A program made the translations under genes and the position numbers. From an uncultured Alphaproteobacteria bacterium (GTDB lineage: Bacteria > Pseudomonadota > Alphaproteobacteria > HIMB59), in contig CACGSS010000005.1 in assembly GCA_902575725.1 (NCBI GenBank), positions 1 through 37,515 of the forward strand: a stretch of DNA of 37,515 bases, written 5' to 3'. Positions 1 to 9,126 of this stretch are shown here, piece by piece. The notes beneath the pieces are model-generated. The model did no database searches. It was not told the DNA's origin and was given only the letters and a program-made list of their open reading frames with translations. How positions within the stretch are numbered: the first letter of the stretch is position 1; each line of letters starts with the position of its first letter.

Positions 1-237
1 CAATCAGGCTTCAAAATTATTTTAATGGGCGGCGGAAGAAAAAACATAACTTTAAAAAAAATTTTCAGTGAGTATTTTGATAATATTTCTTTAATTGACA
101 ATTACCAAATAGATGGAGATTTTATAGAATCCCAAGGTATGGCATTACTTGGTATAAGATATATGCTAAAAAAACAATCTACATATTATGAAACAACAAA
201 AGTTTTAAAAAATATTTACTTAGGTGAAAAGTGTTAA
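1..237 (+). CDS. anmK: Anhydro-N-acetylmuramic acid kinase, C-terminal end (partial)
   Basis: The reading frame is open from base 1, so this is the last 78 codons of a gene that begins outside the window. AnmK phosphorylates and opens 1,6-anhydro-MurNAc during cell-wall recycling in the cytoplasm. The fragment carries the family's late block: a GGGRKN motif after a hydrophobic strand, then a D-x-x-x-DGDFIESQ stretch and a helix resembling the family's ALLGIR-type segment. The usual C-terminal ending is slightly altered here. Its stop codon overlaps the stop of the convergent hydrolase gene by 4 bp. The ATG at base 25 is internal to the protein and is not a start. The assignment rests on the short C-terminal motif only. 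Confidence 0.8.
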   Translation, partial: QSGFKIILMGGGRKNITLKKIFSEYFDNISLIDNYQIDGDFIESQGMALLGIRYMLKKQSTYYETTKVLKNIYLGEKC

Positions 238-890
238 CTTTTGTGTTTTTGAATATACTTATTTAGAGTATTCATAAGAGGATCAAGCTTTCCCTCAAAT
301 AAGTGATTTGATTTTGAGATAGTTTCCATTGACACTTCTGCATTTTTTTGTTTTTTAAATGTTTCAAAAAATTCTTTTAAGTTATCTCTTTTTACTATTT
401 CATCTTGTTCAGCTCTAACTATCAATGTTTTGATAGGACAGGGTGATAAGAAATTAAAATCGTACAAATTTACAGGTGGTGCTATTAAAATTAATCCATC
501 TACTTCTGGTCTTCTCATTAGAGTTTGAAATCCTATCCATGCACCAAAAGAGAATCCTACAATCCAACATGACCTAAAATCCTCATTTTTTTTTTGGAGC
601 CAATCTAAAGAGACACTCGCATCATTTAGCTCTCCCTCTCCCTCAGTAAAGGCACCATCACTTTTGCCGACACCACGAAAATTTATTCTTAAAGTTGAAA
701 AACCAGCATCTTTCATCACTTTAAATGCAGCATAATTAACTTTAGTGTCCATAGTTCCACCGTGTTTAGGATTGGGATGGAGAATTATAGCTATATTTGG
801 TTTTTCTTGCTCACTAGGTGAGTATTTGGCTTGAAGTTTACCTTCACCACCTTGTATAAATACTTCTGGCATAATTAAAGAAGAGATCAT
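234..890 (-). CDS. Alpha/beta hydrolase, COG2945-type
   Basis: A 218-residue serine hydrolase of the small COG2945-like (dienelactone hydrolase-related) group; the substrate is unknown. Visible features are the HPNPKHGGTMD block near residues 38-48, typical of this family, the nucleophile elbow GFSFG with Ser114, a probable catalytic Asp163 and His196 in SNHLFEG. No signal peptide is seen, so it is probably cytoplasmic. Homologues of this group commonly begin M-x-EV, so the methionine at codon 7 (base 872) is a likelier start than the one given. The gene is divergent from mnmA with only 32 bp between them and convergent with anmK, overlapping by 4 bp. The family call is firm; the physiological role is not known. 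Confidence 0.8.
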   Translation of the reverse strand: MISSLIMPEVFIQGGEGKLQAKYSPSEQEKPNIAIILHPNPKHGGTMDTKVNYAAFKVMKDAGFSTLRINFRGVGKSDGAFTEGEGELNDASVSLDWLQKKNEDFRSCWIVGFSFGAWIGFQTLMRRPEVDGLILIAPPVNLYDFNFLSPCPIKTLIVRAEQDEIVKRDNLKEFFETFKKQKNAEVSMETISKSNHLFEGKLDPLMNTLNKYIQKHKS

Positions 891-922
891 AGATTACTTT
901 TGATAAAAAAAGCAAGTTATAA

Positions 923-2023
923 ATGAATTCATTAGGTTTTAATAAAGATCCATCAAGCACAACAGTGGTGGTTGCTATGTCTGGTGGAGTGGATAGTTCT
1001 GTCACAGCTGGTCTATTAAAAAAAGAGGGATACAATGTTATCGGTATTACTCTTCAGCTCTACACATCTAATAACTCTGCAAAAAAAGGTTCTTGTTGTT
1101 CTGGTCTTGATATTTATGACGCTAGACGAGTTGCCCAAAAATTAGATATACCCCACTATGTATTTAATTATGAAAAAACATTTAAATCAGATGTAATCGA
1201 TTACTTTATCAACGCTTACGAAAATGGTGAAACACCGATACCTTGTGTTAAGTGTAATGAGACTGTTAAGTTTAGAGATTTAATGAACTTTGCAAAAAAA
1301 TTAGAGGCAGATTGTATGGCAACAGGACATTACATTAGAAGAAAAGGTAATATTAAAGATGCCCATATGTATAGGGCTGAGGATAAATCGAAGGATCAAA
1401 GTTATTTTTTATTTGCAACAACACAGGATCAGTTAGATTACTTAAGATTTCCACTTGGTGAGATATCTAAAGCAGAAACTAGAAAAATAGCAGAGGATCT
1501 TGGTCTGATCGTTTACGACAAGAAGGATAGTCAAGATATATGTTTCATTCCAGATGGAGATTATAAAAAATTTATTAAGTCGAATAAGAAGAAAGGTGAA
1601 ATACTCGACCTTTCAGGTAATGTTTTATCTTTTCATGACGGTATTCAAAATTTTACAGTTGGTCAAAGAAGAGGCTTGGGTATAGCAAATGAAGATCCAC
1701 TTTATGTTGTTGATATTATTAAAGATAAAAACCAAATAATTGTTGGTGATAAGAAAGATCTGTTAGGTAAATCACTCTTATTAGGTGATTTGAATTTTAT
1801 TATGCCAGAGTACGACCTTTCCAAAAAAACTGTTGAAATCCCTTGTAGTGCAAAAATTAGATCTTTATCTGAACCAAAAAAGGGAAAACTTATAAAACAA
1901 TCTACCTCCTATTCTTTTGAGTTTGATGAACCCGCAGAGGCAATTACCAAAGGTCAAGCTTGTGTTTTATATGATAATGATAGGGTTTTAGGTGGTGGGA
2001 TTATTAAACAGAAACTGAACTAA
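923..2023 (+). CDS. mnmA: tRNA-specific 2-thiouridylase MnmA
   Basis: MnmA adenylates U34 of tRNA-Lys, -Glu and -Gln and replaces the 2-oxygen with sulfur, a step in making mnm5s2U. The 366-residue length is normal for the family. The PP-loop ATP site SGGVDSS lies at residues 20-26. The catalytic cysteine is in CNETVKF (Cys111) and its disulfide partner is in QDICFI (Cys207). ATGHY at residues 133-137 is another family block. The C-terminal part contains the expected GQRRGLG segment. The gene sits 60 bp upstream of the suf operon on the same strand. MnmA needs persulfide sulfur from a cysteine desulfurase, and SufS is the only one encoded in this window, so the proximity may be functional. 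Confidence 0.96.
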   Translation: MNSLGFNKDPSSTTVVVAMSGGVDSSVTAGLLKKEGYNVIGITLQLYTSNNSAKKGSCCSGLDIYDARRVAQKLDIPHYVFNYEKTFKSDVIDYFINAYENGETPIPCVKCNETVKFRDLMNFAKKLEADCMATGHYIRRKGNIKDAHMYRAEDKSKDQSYFLFATTQDQLDYLRFPLGEISKAETRKIAEDLGLIVYDKKDSQDICFIPDGDYKKFIKSNKKKGEILDLSGNVLSFHDGIQNFTVGQRRGLGIANEDPLYVVDIIKDKNQIIVGDKKDLLGKSLLLGDLNFIMPEYDLSKKTVEIPCSAKIRSLSEPKKGKLIKQSTSYSFEFDEPAEAITKGQACVLYDNDRVLGGGIIKQKLN

Positions 2024-2046
2024 TTAGGGTATTTACTCGTATTTTC

Positions 2047-2074
2047 TTGTAAAAATCCTTATTTATCATATATA
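2047..2074 (+). promoter_or_regulatory. Weak candidate promoter before sufB
   Basis: In the 60-bp mnmA-sufB gap, TTGTAA (2047-2052) is followed 16 bp later by TATATA (2069-2074). This would place the transcript start only a few bases before the sufB ATG, giving a nearly leaderless message. In DNA this AT-rich such matches arise by chance. No convincing IscR, RirA or Fur box was seen, so the operon may also be read through from mnmA. Confidence 0.2.
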
Positions 2075-2083
2075 TCGAGACTT

Positions 2084-3541
2084 ATGGCAGCTACAGAACA
2101 AACAATTAAACAAGTAAACACACTAGGTAGTAGTGATTACAAATATGGTTTTTCTACTGAAGTAGACGAGATCCGACCTCCAAAAGGTTTAAATGAAGAA
2201 ATAATAAAATTCATATCTGCCCAAAAAGATGAACCAGAGTGGATGCTTGAATGGAGATTAAATGCATTTAAAGTTTTCAATAAATTACCGAAGCCTCAAT
2301 GGGCAAAATTGAATATTCCAGAAATCGATTATCAAGATTGTTATTATTACTCAATACCTAAAAGTTTAAAAGATAAACCAAAGTCACTAGATGAAATAGA
2401 TCCTGAAATACTAAAAACTTATGAAAAACTAGGTATTCCATTAAAAGAACAAAAAATGTTATCTGGTATTGCTGTTGATGCTGTTTTCGACTCCGTATCA
2501 GTTGCCACTACATATAAAAAACAACTGAGCGACTTAGGTATAGTATTCTGTTCAATTTCTGAGGCAGTGAAAACTCACCCAGAATTAGTAAAAAAATATC
2601 TAGGAAGTGTAATTCCAGTTTCAGATCACTCTTTCGCAGCATTAAACTCAGCCGTTTTCACTGATGGATCGTTTATTTACATTCCTGAGGGAGTAAGGTG
2701 CCCAGTAGAATTATCAACTTATTTTAGAATTAATGCAATGAATACAGGCCAATTCGAAAGAACGCTTATCATCGCTGATAAAGACAGTTATGTGAGTTAC
2801 CTAGAAGGCTGTACTGCACCAATGAGAGATGAAAACCAACTTCATGCTGCTAATGTAGAGCTAGTTGCCCTAGATAATGCTGAAATTAAGTATTCAACAG
2901 TTCAAAACTGGTACCCAGGAGATAAAGAGGGCAAGGGAGGCATCTACAACTTTGTAACCAAAAGAGGTGCCTGCAGAGGGAAAAATTCTAAAATATCTTG
3001 GACTCAAGTCGAGACAGGATCTGCAATTACATGGAAATATCCAAGCTGCATTTTACAAGGAGATAACTCTAAAGGAGAATTTTATTCAGTAGCCATTACT
3101 AACAATATGCAACAAGCTGACACTGGCACAAAAATGATACACATTGGTAAAAACACGTCTTCTAAAATCATATCAAAAGGCATTTCAGCTGGAAAAGCTA
3201 ATAATACATATAGAGGCCTAGTAAATATTTTGTCGAAAGCCAAAAATGCGAGAAATTTTACTCAATGTGACTCTCTATTAATTGGTAACCAATGTGGAGC
3301 CCATACAGTTCCATATATAGAGTCAAGTAATTCCGACTCAATGGTTGAGCACGAGGCCACAACCTCAAAAATTAACGAAGATCAATTATTTTACTGTCAG
3401 CAAAGAGGATTAAACAGTGAAGATGCAGTGGGGTTAATTGTGAATGGTTTTTGTAAAGAGGTACTTCAACATTTACCAATGGAGTTTGCTGTTGAAGCTC
3501 AAAAATTAGTCGCAATTAGCTTAGAGGGAAGCGTTGGATAA
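2084..3541 (+). CDS. sufB: Fe-S cluster assembly scaffold subunit SufB
   Basis: SufB is the core scaffold subunit of the SufBCD complex, on which Fe-S clusters are built in the cytoplasm. The 485-residue length is normal. The C-terminal beta-helix region contains the conserved block with Cys395 and Cys404 ([14 protein letters not shown]), which accepts sulfur and helps hold the nascent cluster. It is followed by [20 protein letters not shown], the hallmark C-terminal motif of SufB. It is the first gene of a tightly packed operon, overlapping sufC by one base (TAATG). Unlike in many alphaproteobacteria, no iscR/rrf2-type regulator gene lies directly in front of it. Confidence 0.97.
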   Translation: MAATEQTIKQVNTLGSSDYKYGFSTEVDEIRPPKGLNEEIIKFISAQKDEPEWMLEWRLNAFKVFNKLPKPQWAKLNIPEIDYQDCYYYSIPKSLKDKPKSLDEIDPEILKTYEKLGIPLKEQKMLSGIAVDAVFDSVSVATTYKKQLSDLGIVFCSISEAVKTHPELVKKYLGSVIPVSDHSFAALNSAVFTDGSFIYIPEGVRCPVELSTYFRINAMNTGQFERTLIIADKDSYVSYLEGCTAPMRDENQLHAANVELVALDNAEIKYSTVQNWYPGDKEGKGGIYNFVTKRGACRGKNSKISWTQVETGSAITWKYPSCILQGDNSKGEFYSVAITNNMQQADTGTKMIHIGKNTSSKIISKGISAGKANNTYRGLVNILSKAKNARNFTQCDSLLIGNQCGAHTVPYIESSNSDSMVEHEATTSKINEDQLFYCQQRGLNSEDAVGLIVNGFCKEVLQHLPMEFAVEAQKLVAISLEGSVG

Positions 3542-4287
3542 TGTTAGAAATTAAAAACCTTCATGTCTCTATTGAAGAAAAAAAAATAATTAAAGGTTTG
3601 GATTTATCTATTAATAAAGGTGAGGTTCACGCACTTATGGGCCCTAACGGTTCTGGTAAAAGCACACTCTCTTACGTGCTATCTGGTAAAGATAAATATG
3701 AAATAAATGATGGAACAATAGATTACAATGGAAAAAATTTATTGGAATTAGATGTTGATGAAAGAGCAAACGAGGGATTATTTCTTGCATTTCAATATCC
3801 AATGGAAATACCAGGTGTGCAAACTTCATTTTTTTTGAAAACAGCAATCAATTCTAAAAGAAAATATTTAGGTCAAAGTGAAATGGACGCATTGGAATTT
3901 GCTAAATTAATGAAATCAAAAGCAGAAGAATTGAATATAAGCACTGAAATGCTTAAAAGAGATCTAAATGTTAACTACTCAGGAGGTGAAAAAAAGAAAC
4001 AAGAAATTTTACAGATGTCTATGTTAAGTCCCAAAATGGCTATTTTAGATGAAACAGACTCCGGTTTAGACATTGATGCCTTAAGAATTGTCTCTGAGGG
4101 AGTAAATAAATTAAGAAATAGTGATAATTCTTTCCTAGTTATTACTCATTATCAAAGACTTTTGAATTATATAAAGCCTGATTTTGTTCATATTATTGCA
4201 GATGGTAAAATCGTAAAATCTGGTGATTACTCTTTAGCTTTAGAGCTAGAAGAAAAAGGTTACGAAGAGATATCTCAAACCGCCTAA
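3541..4287 (+). CDS. sufC: Fe-S assembly ATPase SufC
   Basis: SufC is the ABC-type ATPase of the SufBCD scaffold; ATP-driven dimerisation remodels SufB and SufD during cluster assembly. Visible motifs are Walker A GPNGSGKS (residues 34-41), the family's FLAFQYP(M)EIPGV stretch around 81-93, the ABC signature YSGGEKKK (146-153) and Walker B MAILDETDSGLD (166-177) with catalytic Glu171. Despite its ABC fold it is soluble. The start overlaps the sufB stop by one base and its own stop overlaps the sufD start by one base, which implies translational coupling and balanced synthesis. Confidence 0.97.
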   Translation: MLEIKNLHVSIEEKKIIKGLDLSINKGEVHALMGPNGSGKSTLSYVLSGKDKYEINDGTIDYNGKNLLELDVDERANEGLFLAFQYPMEIPGVQTSFFLKTAINSKRKYLGQSEMDALEFAKLMKSKAEELNISTEMLKRDLNVNYSGGEKKKQEILQMSMLSPKMAILDETDSGLDIDALRIVSEGVNKLRNSDNSFLVITHYQRLLNYIKPDFVHIIADGKIVKSGDYSLALELEEKGYEEISQTA

Positions 4288-5387
4288 TGGAACTTGTATT
4301 AAATTTAGACAAGATACAATCTGAAAGTGTATCTCAATATGCTAAAGACATCTTAGATAATCAAAACCCATATAAAAATTTTAAAATTGAAAATTATAAA
4401 TACGCTCAACTCCATAAAGAAGTCAAATCCGAAATCTTACTTAGAGATATAAATTTTTCTAAACTATTAGATAATACCAAAAATATTACATCTTCTATTT
4501 CAAATCCATTTGATTTGACAACTAATTTAAATCTCTGGAATTACAATAATGAAGATAGCTTTTTTAGAGTCTCCTCTTTAGTAAAAAGGGAAACTAAATC
4601 TGTAAATTTAGATACATTTGATGATAGAAATTTATTTTTAGATATTTCTCAAATAAATGAGAACATACATATATCTAAATCCTCTACAAACGAAGTCAAT
4701 CTTATTATTTTTAATAGCAAATCAAATGATGAGTACCCTAAATCAATTTTCTTAGATTTATCTAATAATTCTAAGTTAAATGTAGTTCACTATAATGTTT
4801 CAAATAATAAATCTTTTTTATACTTTGAGACTAATTTACAAGACAACTCTTATTTAAACTTTGTTTCTTTTCAATCAGATAATATCCATACAAGAAACGA
4901 GTTTTATGCATCATTAAATCACGAATGTAATTTTGATTTATATGGTCTTAATATCAACAATTATGGTGTAAATGACAATTATTCATTTATACAACATTTA
5001 ATGCCTTCTTCGTCAAGTAGAGAAATTTTTAAATCTATTGTTGAGAAGGGCGCTATTACAAACTTTCAAGGAAAGATATATGTTGACTCTATTGCTCAGA
5101 AAACTGATGGATATCAAATGAGCAGATCGTTGCTTTTAGATGACATATCGAAAGCCAACAATAAACCAGAACTTGAAATTTATGCAGATGATGTAAAATG
5201 TAGTCACGGGTCTACTGTTTCCAAATTAGATGACGAGCAAATTTATTATTTTAAGTCCAGAGGAATTGATAGCGAAATAGCTAAAAAAATATTAAAAAAA
5301 GCATTTATTGTTGAGATTATTGAGTCAATAAAAGATGATATGCTAAAGAATTATTCAAATGAGTTAATTGAAAGTTTATTATCATGA
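4287..5387 (+). CDS. sufD: Fe-S assembly protein SufD
   Basis: SufD is the SufB paralogue that completes the SufBCD scaffold and is needed for iron entry. The N-terminal two thirds are strongly diverged and rich in Asn, Ser and Lys, as in AT-rich genomes. The C-terminal part is clear: DDVKCSHGSTVSKLDDEQ with His307, matching the functionally important histidine of the family, then a YYFKSRGI helix. Length is 366 residues, somewhat shorter than the E. coli protein. It is coupled to sufC and to sufS by short overlaps. Confidence 0.95.
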   Translation: MELVLNLDKIQSESVSQYAKDILDNQNPYKNFKIENYKYAQLHKEVKSEILLRDINFSKLLDNTKNITSSISNPFDLTTNLNLWNYNNEDSFFRVSSLVKRETKSVNLDTFDDRNLFLDISQINENIHISKSSTNEVNLIIFNSKSNDEYPKSIFLDLSNNSKLNVVHYNVSNNKSFLYFETNLQDNSYLNFVSFQSDNIHTRNEFYASLNHECNFDLYGLNINNYGVNDNYSFIQHLMPSSSSREIFKSIVEKGAITNFQGKIYVDSIAQKTDGYQMSRSLLLDDISKANNKPELEIYADDVKCSHGSTVSKLDDEQIYYFKSRGIDSEIAKKILKKAFIVEIIESIKDDMLKNYSNELIESLLS

Positions 5388-6592
5388 ATAATATTAAATT
5401 AGATTTTCCAATTTTAGATAAAAAGATTAGAGACAAAGCTATTACTTATCTTGACTCTGCAGCAAGTACTCAGAAACCCAAACAAGTAATTAACTCTATT
5501 TCTGAATTTTTAGAAAATTCTTATGAAAATGTTCATAGAGGAATGAATTCACTTAGTATAGATGCTACAGATTTATATGAAAAATCTAGAGATGTAGCAA
5601 AAAATTTTATTAATTCTAATTCTACAGATGAAATAATTTTTACAAGAGGGGCTACTGACTCTATAAATATTATTGCTAATTCATTAGCTGAACATCTTAA
5701 AGAGGGCGATAATATTGTTGTGACAGAATTAGAACATCACTCAAACTATTTGCCTTGGATGAACTTATGTAAAAAATTAGGTTTAGAATTAAAAATAATT
5801 CCTATTTTGAAAGATGGCATTCTATCTGAAGACGATATCATTAATAATTGTGATGACTCCACAAAGGTTCTCTCTTTAACACACATGTCAAATGTAACTG
5901 GCCAAATACTTGATATTAAAAAGATTAAAAAATCAATTAATAAAGATACTTATGTTGCCGTTGATGGTTGTCAATCAATAGCACACTTAAAAATAGACGT
6001 AAAAGATTTAGATTGTGATTTTTACTCTTTTTCATCTCATAAACTTTATGGTCCATCTGGTATTGGAATTATGTATGGTAAAGAAGATATTTTAAATAAA
6101 TTAAATCCTCCAACACTTGGAGGAGGGATGATCAATGAAGTTTCATCTAATGATTTTTCCTATGCTATGTTACCTAATAAATTTGAACCGGGTACGCCTT
6201 CAATTGAGGCAGCAATTGGCTTTAAAACTGCTATGGAATATTTGAATAATAATAATTACCAAGACTATTTTCTGAATGAAAAAAAACTCAGATCTACATT
6301 AATTAAAGCTTTACGTGAATTCAAAGAAGTAGATATATATGGCTCTAATGAAGATGGAAATGCTACATCCATTGTTTCTTTTAATGTTAAAAACCAAAAT
6401 TTTAATGATATTGCCACTTTTCTTGACCAGTATGGAATTATGATTAGAGGAGGTCACCATTGTTGCCAACCATTTATGAAAAAGTTAGGTATCCCTGGTT
6501 CTTGCAGAGTCTCTTTTGGTATTTATAACGATCTTAATGATATTGATCATTTTATAGACTCTTTGAAAAAAACTCTAAAACTTCTTCAATAG
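5384..6592 (+). CDS. sufS: Cysteine desulfurase SufS
   Basis: A group II, PLP-dependent cysteine desulfurase that takes sulfur from L-cysteine as an enzyme-bound persulfide. The PLP lysine is Lys220 in SFSSHKLYGPSG, with His119 in the TELEHHSN block and Asp194 in AVDGCQS. The active-site cysteine is Cys360 in RGGHHCCQPF; a second cysteine lies directly after it. Length is 402 residues, normal for SufS. Its start overlaps the sufD end by 4 bp. No SufE or SufU partner is encoded nearby, so the sulfur acceptor must be elsewhere or be SufB itself. It may also feed MnmA, encoded just upstream of the operon. Confidence 0.97.
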   Translation: MNNIKLDFPILDKKIRDKAITYLDSAASTQKPKQVINSISEFLENSYENVHRGMNSLSIDATDLYEKSRDVAKNFINSNSTDEIIFTRGATDSINIIANSLAEHLKEGDNIVVTELEHHSNYLPWMNLCKKLGLELKIIPILKDGILSEDDIINNCDDSTKVLSLTHMSNVTGQILDIKKIKKSINKDTYVAVDGCQSIAHLKIDVKDLDCDFYSFSSHKLYGPSGIGIMYGKEDILNKLNPPTLGGGMINEVSSNDFSYAMLPNKFEPGTPSIEAAIGFKTAMEYLNNNNYQDYFLNEKKLRSTLIKALREFKEVDIYGSNEDGNATSIVSFNVKNQNFNDIATFLDQYGIMIRGGHHCCQPFMKKLGIPGSCRVSFGIYNDLNDIDHFIDSLKKTLKLLQ

Positions 6593-6595
6593 GCT

Positions 6596-6985
6596 ATGGA
6601 TAATAAAACACTCTCTGACTTTATGCCAAAAGTAAGTTCTGAAGGTGAGATTACTTACGGAGAAAAATCGTCATCACAGTCAGTGACATTAACAAATGAT
6701 CATATAATCAAAGTTCTCACAGATATAAAAGATCCTGAAATGGATATGAATATTTATGATCTTGGTTTAATTTACGACATATCAATAGATAATTTTAACA
6801 ATATTAAAATTATCATGACACTGACAACAGTTAACTGTCCAGTTGCTGATAGTTTTCCATTAGAGGTTGCTAAAAAAGTCCATGAACTAAATGATGTAGG
6901 ACAAGTCAGTATAAAACTAACCTTTCAACCACCATGGAATAAAGATATGATGAGTGAAAATGCTAAGTTAGCTTTAGGTTTTTAG
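6596..6985 (+). CDS. sufT: SufT-like MIP18/DUF59 protein
   Basis: A 129-residue protein of the MIP18 (DUF59) family, whose bacterial members act in Fe-S cluster maturation or carrier function. Visible are the family blocks D-P-E-x-D-x-N-I-Y-D-L-G-L (residues 46-58) and the cysteine motif TTVNCP with Cys81, followed by a helix and the C-terminal F-x-P-P-W stretch. A loose N-terminal tail of about 35 residues precedes the domain. Its place between sufS and sufA with only 3-bp and 1-bp gaps supports the SufT role. The exact reaction of this family is still not well defined. Confidence 0.9.
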   Translation: MDNKTLSDFMPKVSSEGEITYGEKSSSQSVTLTNDHIIKVLTDIKDPEMDMNIYDLGLIYDISIDNFNNIKIIMTLTTVNCPVADSFPLEVAKKVHELNDVGQVSIKLTFQPPWNKDMMSENAKLALGF

Positions 6986-6986
6986 T

Positions 6987-7322
6987 ATGACCAGTCCTTT
7001 ATTTTCATTATCCAAAACTGCTGAAGAACAAATTTCTAAATTATTAGTTAATAATAGTAATGCTATTGGTTTAAAGATTGGCTTAAGCACTAAAGGTTGT
7101 GCGGGATTGAGTTATACAATGGAGTATGTGAGTAATGATAACATACAAGGTTGTGAGCTAGTCAATGATTACAAGTTTCCTCTATATATTGAGGACAAAG
7201 CAGTTATGTATGTAATAGGCACAGAAATGGACTTTATTAAAGAAGAATTTGGAGAAAGGTTTATTTTTAAAAATCCTAATCAGACTAGTGAATGCGGTTG
7301 TGGTGAGAGTTTTCACGTTTAG
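6987..7322 (+). CDS. sufA: A-type Fe-S carrier protein (SufA/IscA/HesB family)
   Basis: A 111-residue A-type carrier that receives Fe-S clusters from SufBCD and passes them to apo-proteins. The three cluster-binding cysteines are in place: Cys38 in STKGCAGLSY and Cys103/Cys105 in the C-terminal ECGCGESF motif. It follows sufT by one base and closes the suf operon. Whether it should be called SufA, IscA or ErpA cannot be settled from sequence alone; the operon context favours SufA. Likely clients are the many cluster-bearing subunits of the complex I operon in this window. Confidence 0.94.
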   Translation: MTSPLFSLSKTAEEQISKLLVNNSNAIGLKIGLSTKGCAGLSYTMEYVSNDNIQGCELVNDYKFPLYIEDKAVMYVIGTEMDFIKEEFGERFIFKNPNQTSECGCGESFHV

Positions 7323-7334
7323 ATTTTAGTTATA

Positions 7335-8192
7335 TTGATGGCAATCTTATTGGGTATTCTCTCAGCTTTTAGTTTTGGTGTTGGAGATTTTTTAGCTAGA
7401 TTTTCATCAAAGGAAGTTGGATTTAAAAATTCACTTTTTTGGATGCTGGTTGTTGGCTCAATATTTTATTTAATTTTATTCTATTTTTTTGGAAGTGGTC
7501 TTTCTCCAAACGCGATTGGTTTGAGTAATAGTTTCCTATCAGGAATTTTAATAATGTTTGGACTTCTTTGTTTATACAGAGGTCTTCAAATGGGACCAGT
7601 ATCAATTGTAGCCTCGATAACAGCGACCAACCCCTTTTTTGTTTTTGTCATAAGATACTTTTTAGGAAGTGAACCCACACTGACTCAGTGGATTGCCACT
7701 CTTGTTGTAATATCTGGCGCAATATTTGTATCCATAAGCGCTGATAGTTTTAAAGAAAGCCTAGGTTTATCAAAAAAACAGATAAAAGAGTCTCTAATTG
7801 TGTCATTTATGGCAAGTGGTATGCTGGCTTTGGGTCTTATTTTTTCTCAAGAGGCCTCTAATTCTTTAAATCCAATTGAGGCTGTTATATATGTAAGATT
7901 TTTTAGCTTATTGGGTATTGCTTCCTTATTATTTTTTATGAAGTCTAAAATAACACTGACAAAAAAAGCAGTTCCTATTTTATTTTTTCAAGGAATATTA
8001 GAAACTACAGGTTATTTTTGTTTGGTCTCTGCATATGCTTTTGACAAAGTGAGTATTGCAGTAGTAATTTCTTCAGGTTTTGGTTTAGTAACGGTTTTAT
8101 TGGCTAGACTAGTTTTAAAAGAAAAAATATCTAAAATTCAAACTTTAGGCATCTCTTTAACTTTCATTGGTGTTGTTGGTCTTACTATCTAA
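7335..8192 (+). CDS. EamA/DMT-superfamily transporter
   Basis: A 285-residue inner-membrane protein with about ten hydrophobic segments in two repeated halves, as in the EamA (drug/metabolite transporter) family. The second half includes the family's late arrangement of a helix, a V-L-x-R/K-E-K-I-S stretch (VLKEKISKIQTLG) and a final membrane segment. The substrate cannot be deduced; relatives move amino acids, nucleosides and other metabolites. It starts 12 bp after sufA and could be transcribed with the suf operon. Its 3' end overlaps the convergent EamA gene by 8 bp. Confidence 0.85.
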   Translation: MMAILLGILSAFSFGVGDFLARFSSKEVGFKNSLFWMLVVGSIFYLILFYFFGSGLSPNAIGLSNSFLSGILIMFGLLCLYRGLQMGPVSIVASITATNPFFVFVIRYFLGSEPTLTQWIATLVVISGAIFVSISADSFKESLGLSKKQIKESLIVSFMASGMLALGLIFSQEASNSLNPIEAVIYVRFFSLLGIASLLFFMKSKITLTKKAVPILFFQGILETTGYFCLVSAYAFDKVSIAVVISSGFGLVTVLLARLVLKEKISKIQTLGISLTFIGVVGLTI

Positions 8193-9081
8193 TTAAATTT
8201 TGAAGCCTGTTTTTATCAAAACGATATGAATTCATCACGATAGCTAAGCAAATAATAATTCCTCCTATAATTGTATTTATATCTGGTGTTTCATTGATAC
8301 CCAGAATAGGTAGCCACGCCCAAAAAATTCCTCCAACTACTTCTAATAAAGATAGCATTGTTAGTTCTCCCGAAAGTAATTGTTTTGAACCAATGCTAAA
8401 AAGGATAAGCCCAGTTGCTACGATCAAACCATGAGTCATACTCAAAAGAATATTTCTGAAGGGTAAATAGATTTCTTGATCATTAAAAATCATTAAGAAG
8501 GCGGAAATAGCTGCGCAAAAAATTCCTGCATAAATTAAAATATAAAATTTTTTAAAGTTACTTTTGCTTCTCAAAGCAACAGTGAATGCTGCAAAGCCAA
8601 GACTTGATATAAAGCCCATAATTAATCCATACAACGATCCACTAAAGGCACTTGCATATATCATTATTAAAGCACCAATAAATGCAATAATCATAGTTAT
8701 AAAATTTTGTTTTGAGATTTTCTCATTAATAAACACTAGGGCAATTAATGATGCTAAAAAAGGCATTAACGCCAACATAAATAGAGTAACTGCGGCAGTT
8801 GTACTGCTTATTGAATAAATAAAACCAACCATCGCTGTTGTTAAACTAAGACCACCAATCACAGAAACTTTATCTATTTTGATTACATTCATAAAAAAGT
8901 CTTTTTGCTCATTTAGCATAAGATATGTGGCGATGATAATTGCAACTGTAAGCCCTCTAATAACAAGGTAGGGGAGTTGATAGATTTGAGGGTCTATCAT
9001 ATTTTTGACCACAAGTGGTCCAAAACTCCATATTAATCCACTTAAAACTACTATAATTACTGCCTTGATGTGGTCGCTCAT
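8185..9081 (-). CDS. EamA/DMT-superfamily transporter
   Basis: A 298-residue inner-membrane protein with about ten hydrophobic segments, again of the EamA type. The NEKISKQNFITMIIAFIGA region at the end of the first half and the LLEVVGGIFWAWL region in the second half match the family pattern. It is not an obvious recent duplicate of the transporter it meets tail to tail. It lies downstream of hisI-thrS on the same strand, 41 bp after the thrS stop, with its own possible promoter in that gap. The substrate is unknown. Confidence 0.85.
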   Translation of the reverse strand: MSDHIKAVIIVVLSGLIWSFGPLVVKNMIDPQIYQLPYLVIRGLTVAIIIATYLMLNEQKDFFMNVIKIDKVSVIGGLSLTTAMVGFIYSISSTTAAVTLFMLALMPFLASLIALVFINEKISKQNFITMIIAFIGALIMIYASAFSGSLYGLIMGFISSLGFAAFTVALRSKSNFKKFYILIYAGIFCAAISAFLMIFNDQEIYLPFRNILLSMTHGLIVATGLILFSIGSKQLLSGELTMLSLLEVVGGIFWAWLPILGINETPDINTIIGGIIICLAIVMNSYRFDKNRLQNLIR

Positions 9082-9097
9082 TTTAAGAAATTAACTT

Positions 9098-9126
9098 ATT
9101 TTATAAATTAACTTTTTAATAGTTAA
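9098..9126 (-). promoter_or_regulatory. Candidate promoter for the minus-strand EamA gene
   Basis: Read on the minus strand, TTAACT (9121-9126) is followed 17 bp later by TAAAAT (9098-9103), with the start codon at 9081. The same gap contains two direct copies of AAGTTAATTT (minus strand, at 9105-9114 and 9088-9097) and an inverted third copy overlapping the thrS stop codon. The spacing is right for a sigma-70 promoter, but the AT content makes chance matches likely. Confidence 0.3.

Noticed and set aside
2024..2083. IscR, RirA or Fur box before sufB
   Set aside because: No convincing dyad or known iron box could be seen in the 60-bp gap.
8564..8818. Open frame antisense to the minus-strand EamA gene
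   Set aside because: It is a low-complexity shadow of a hydrophobic coding region, with no start signal.
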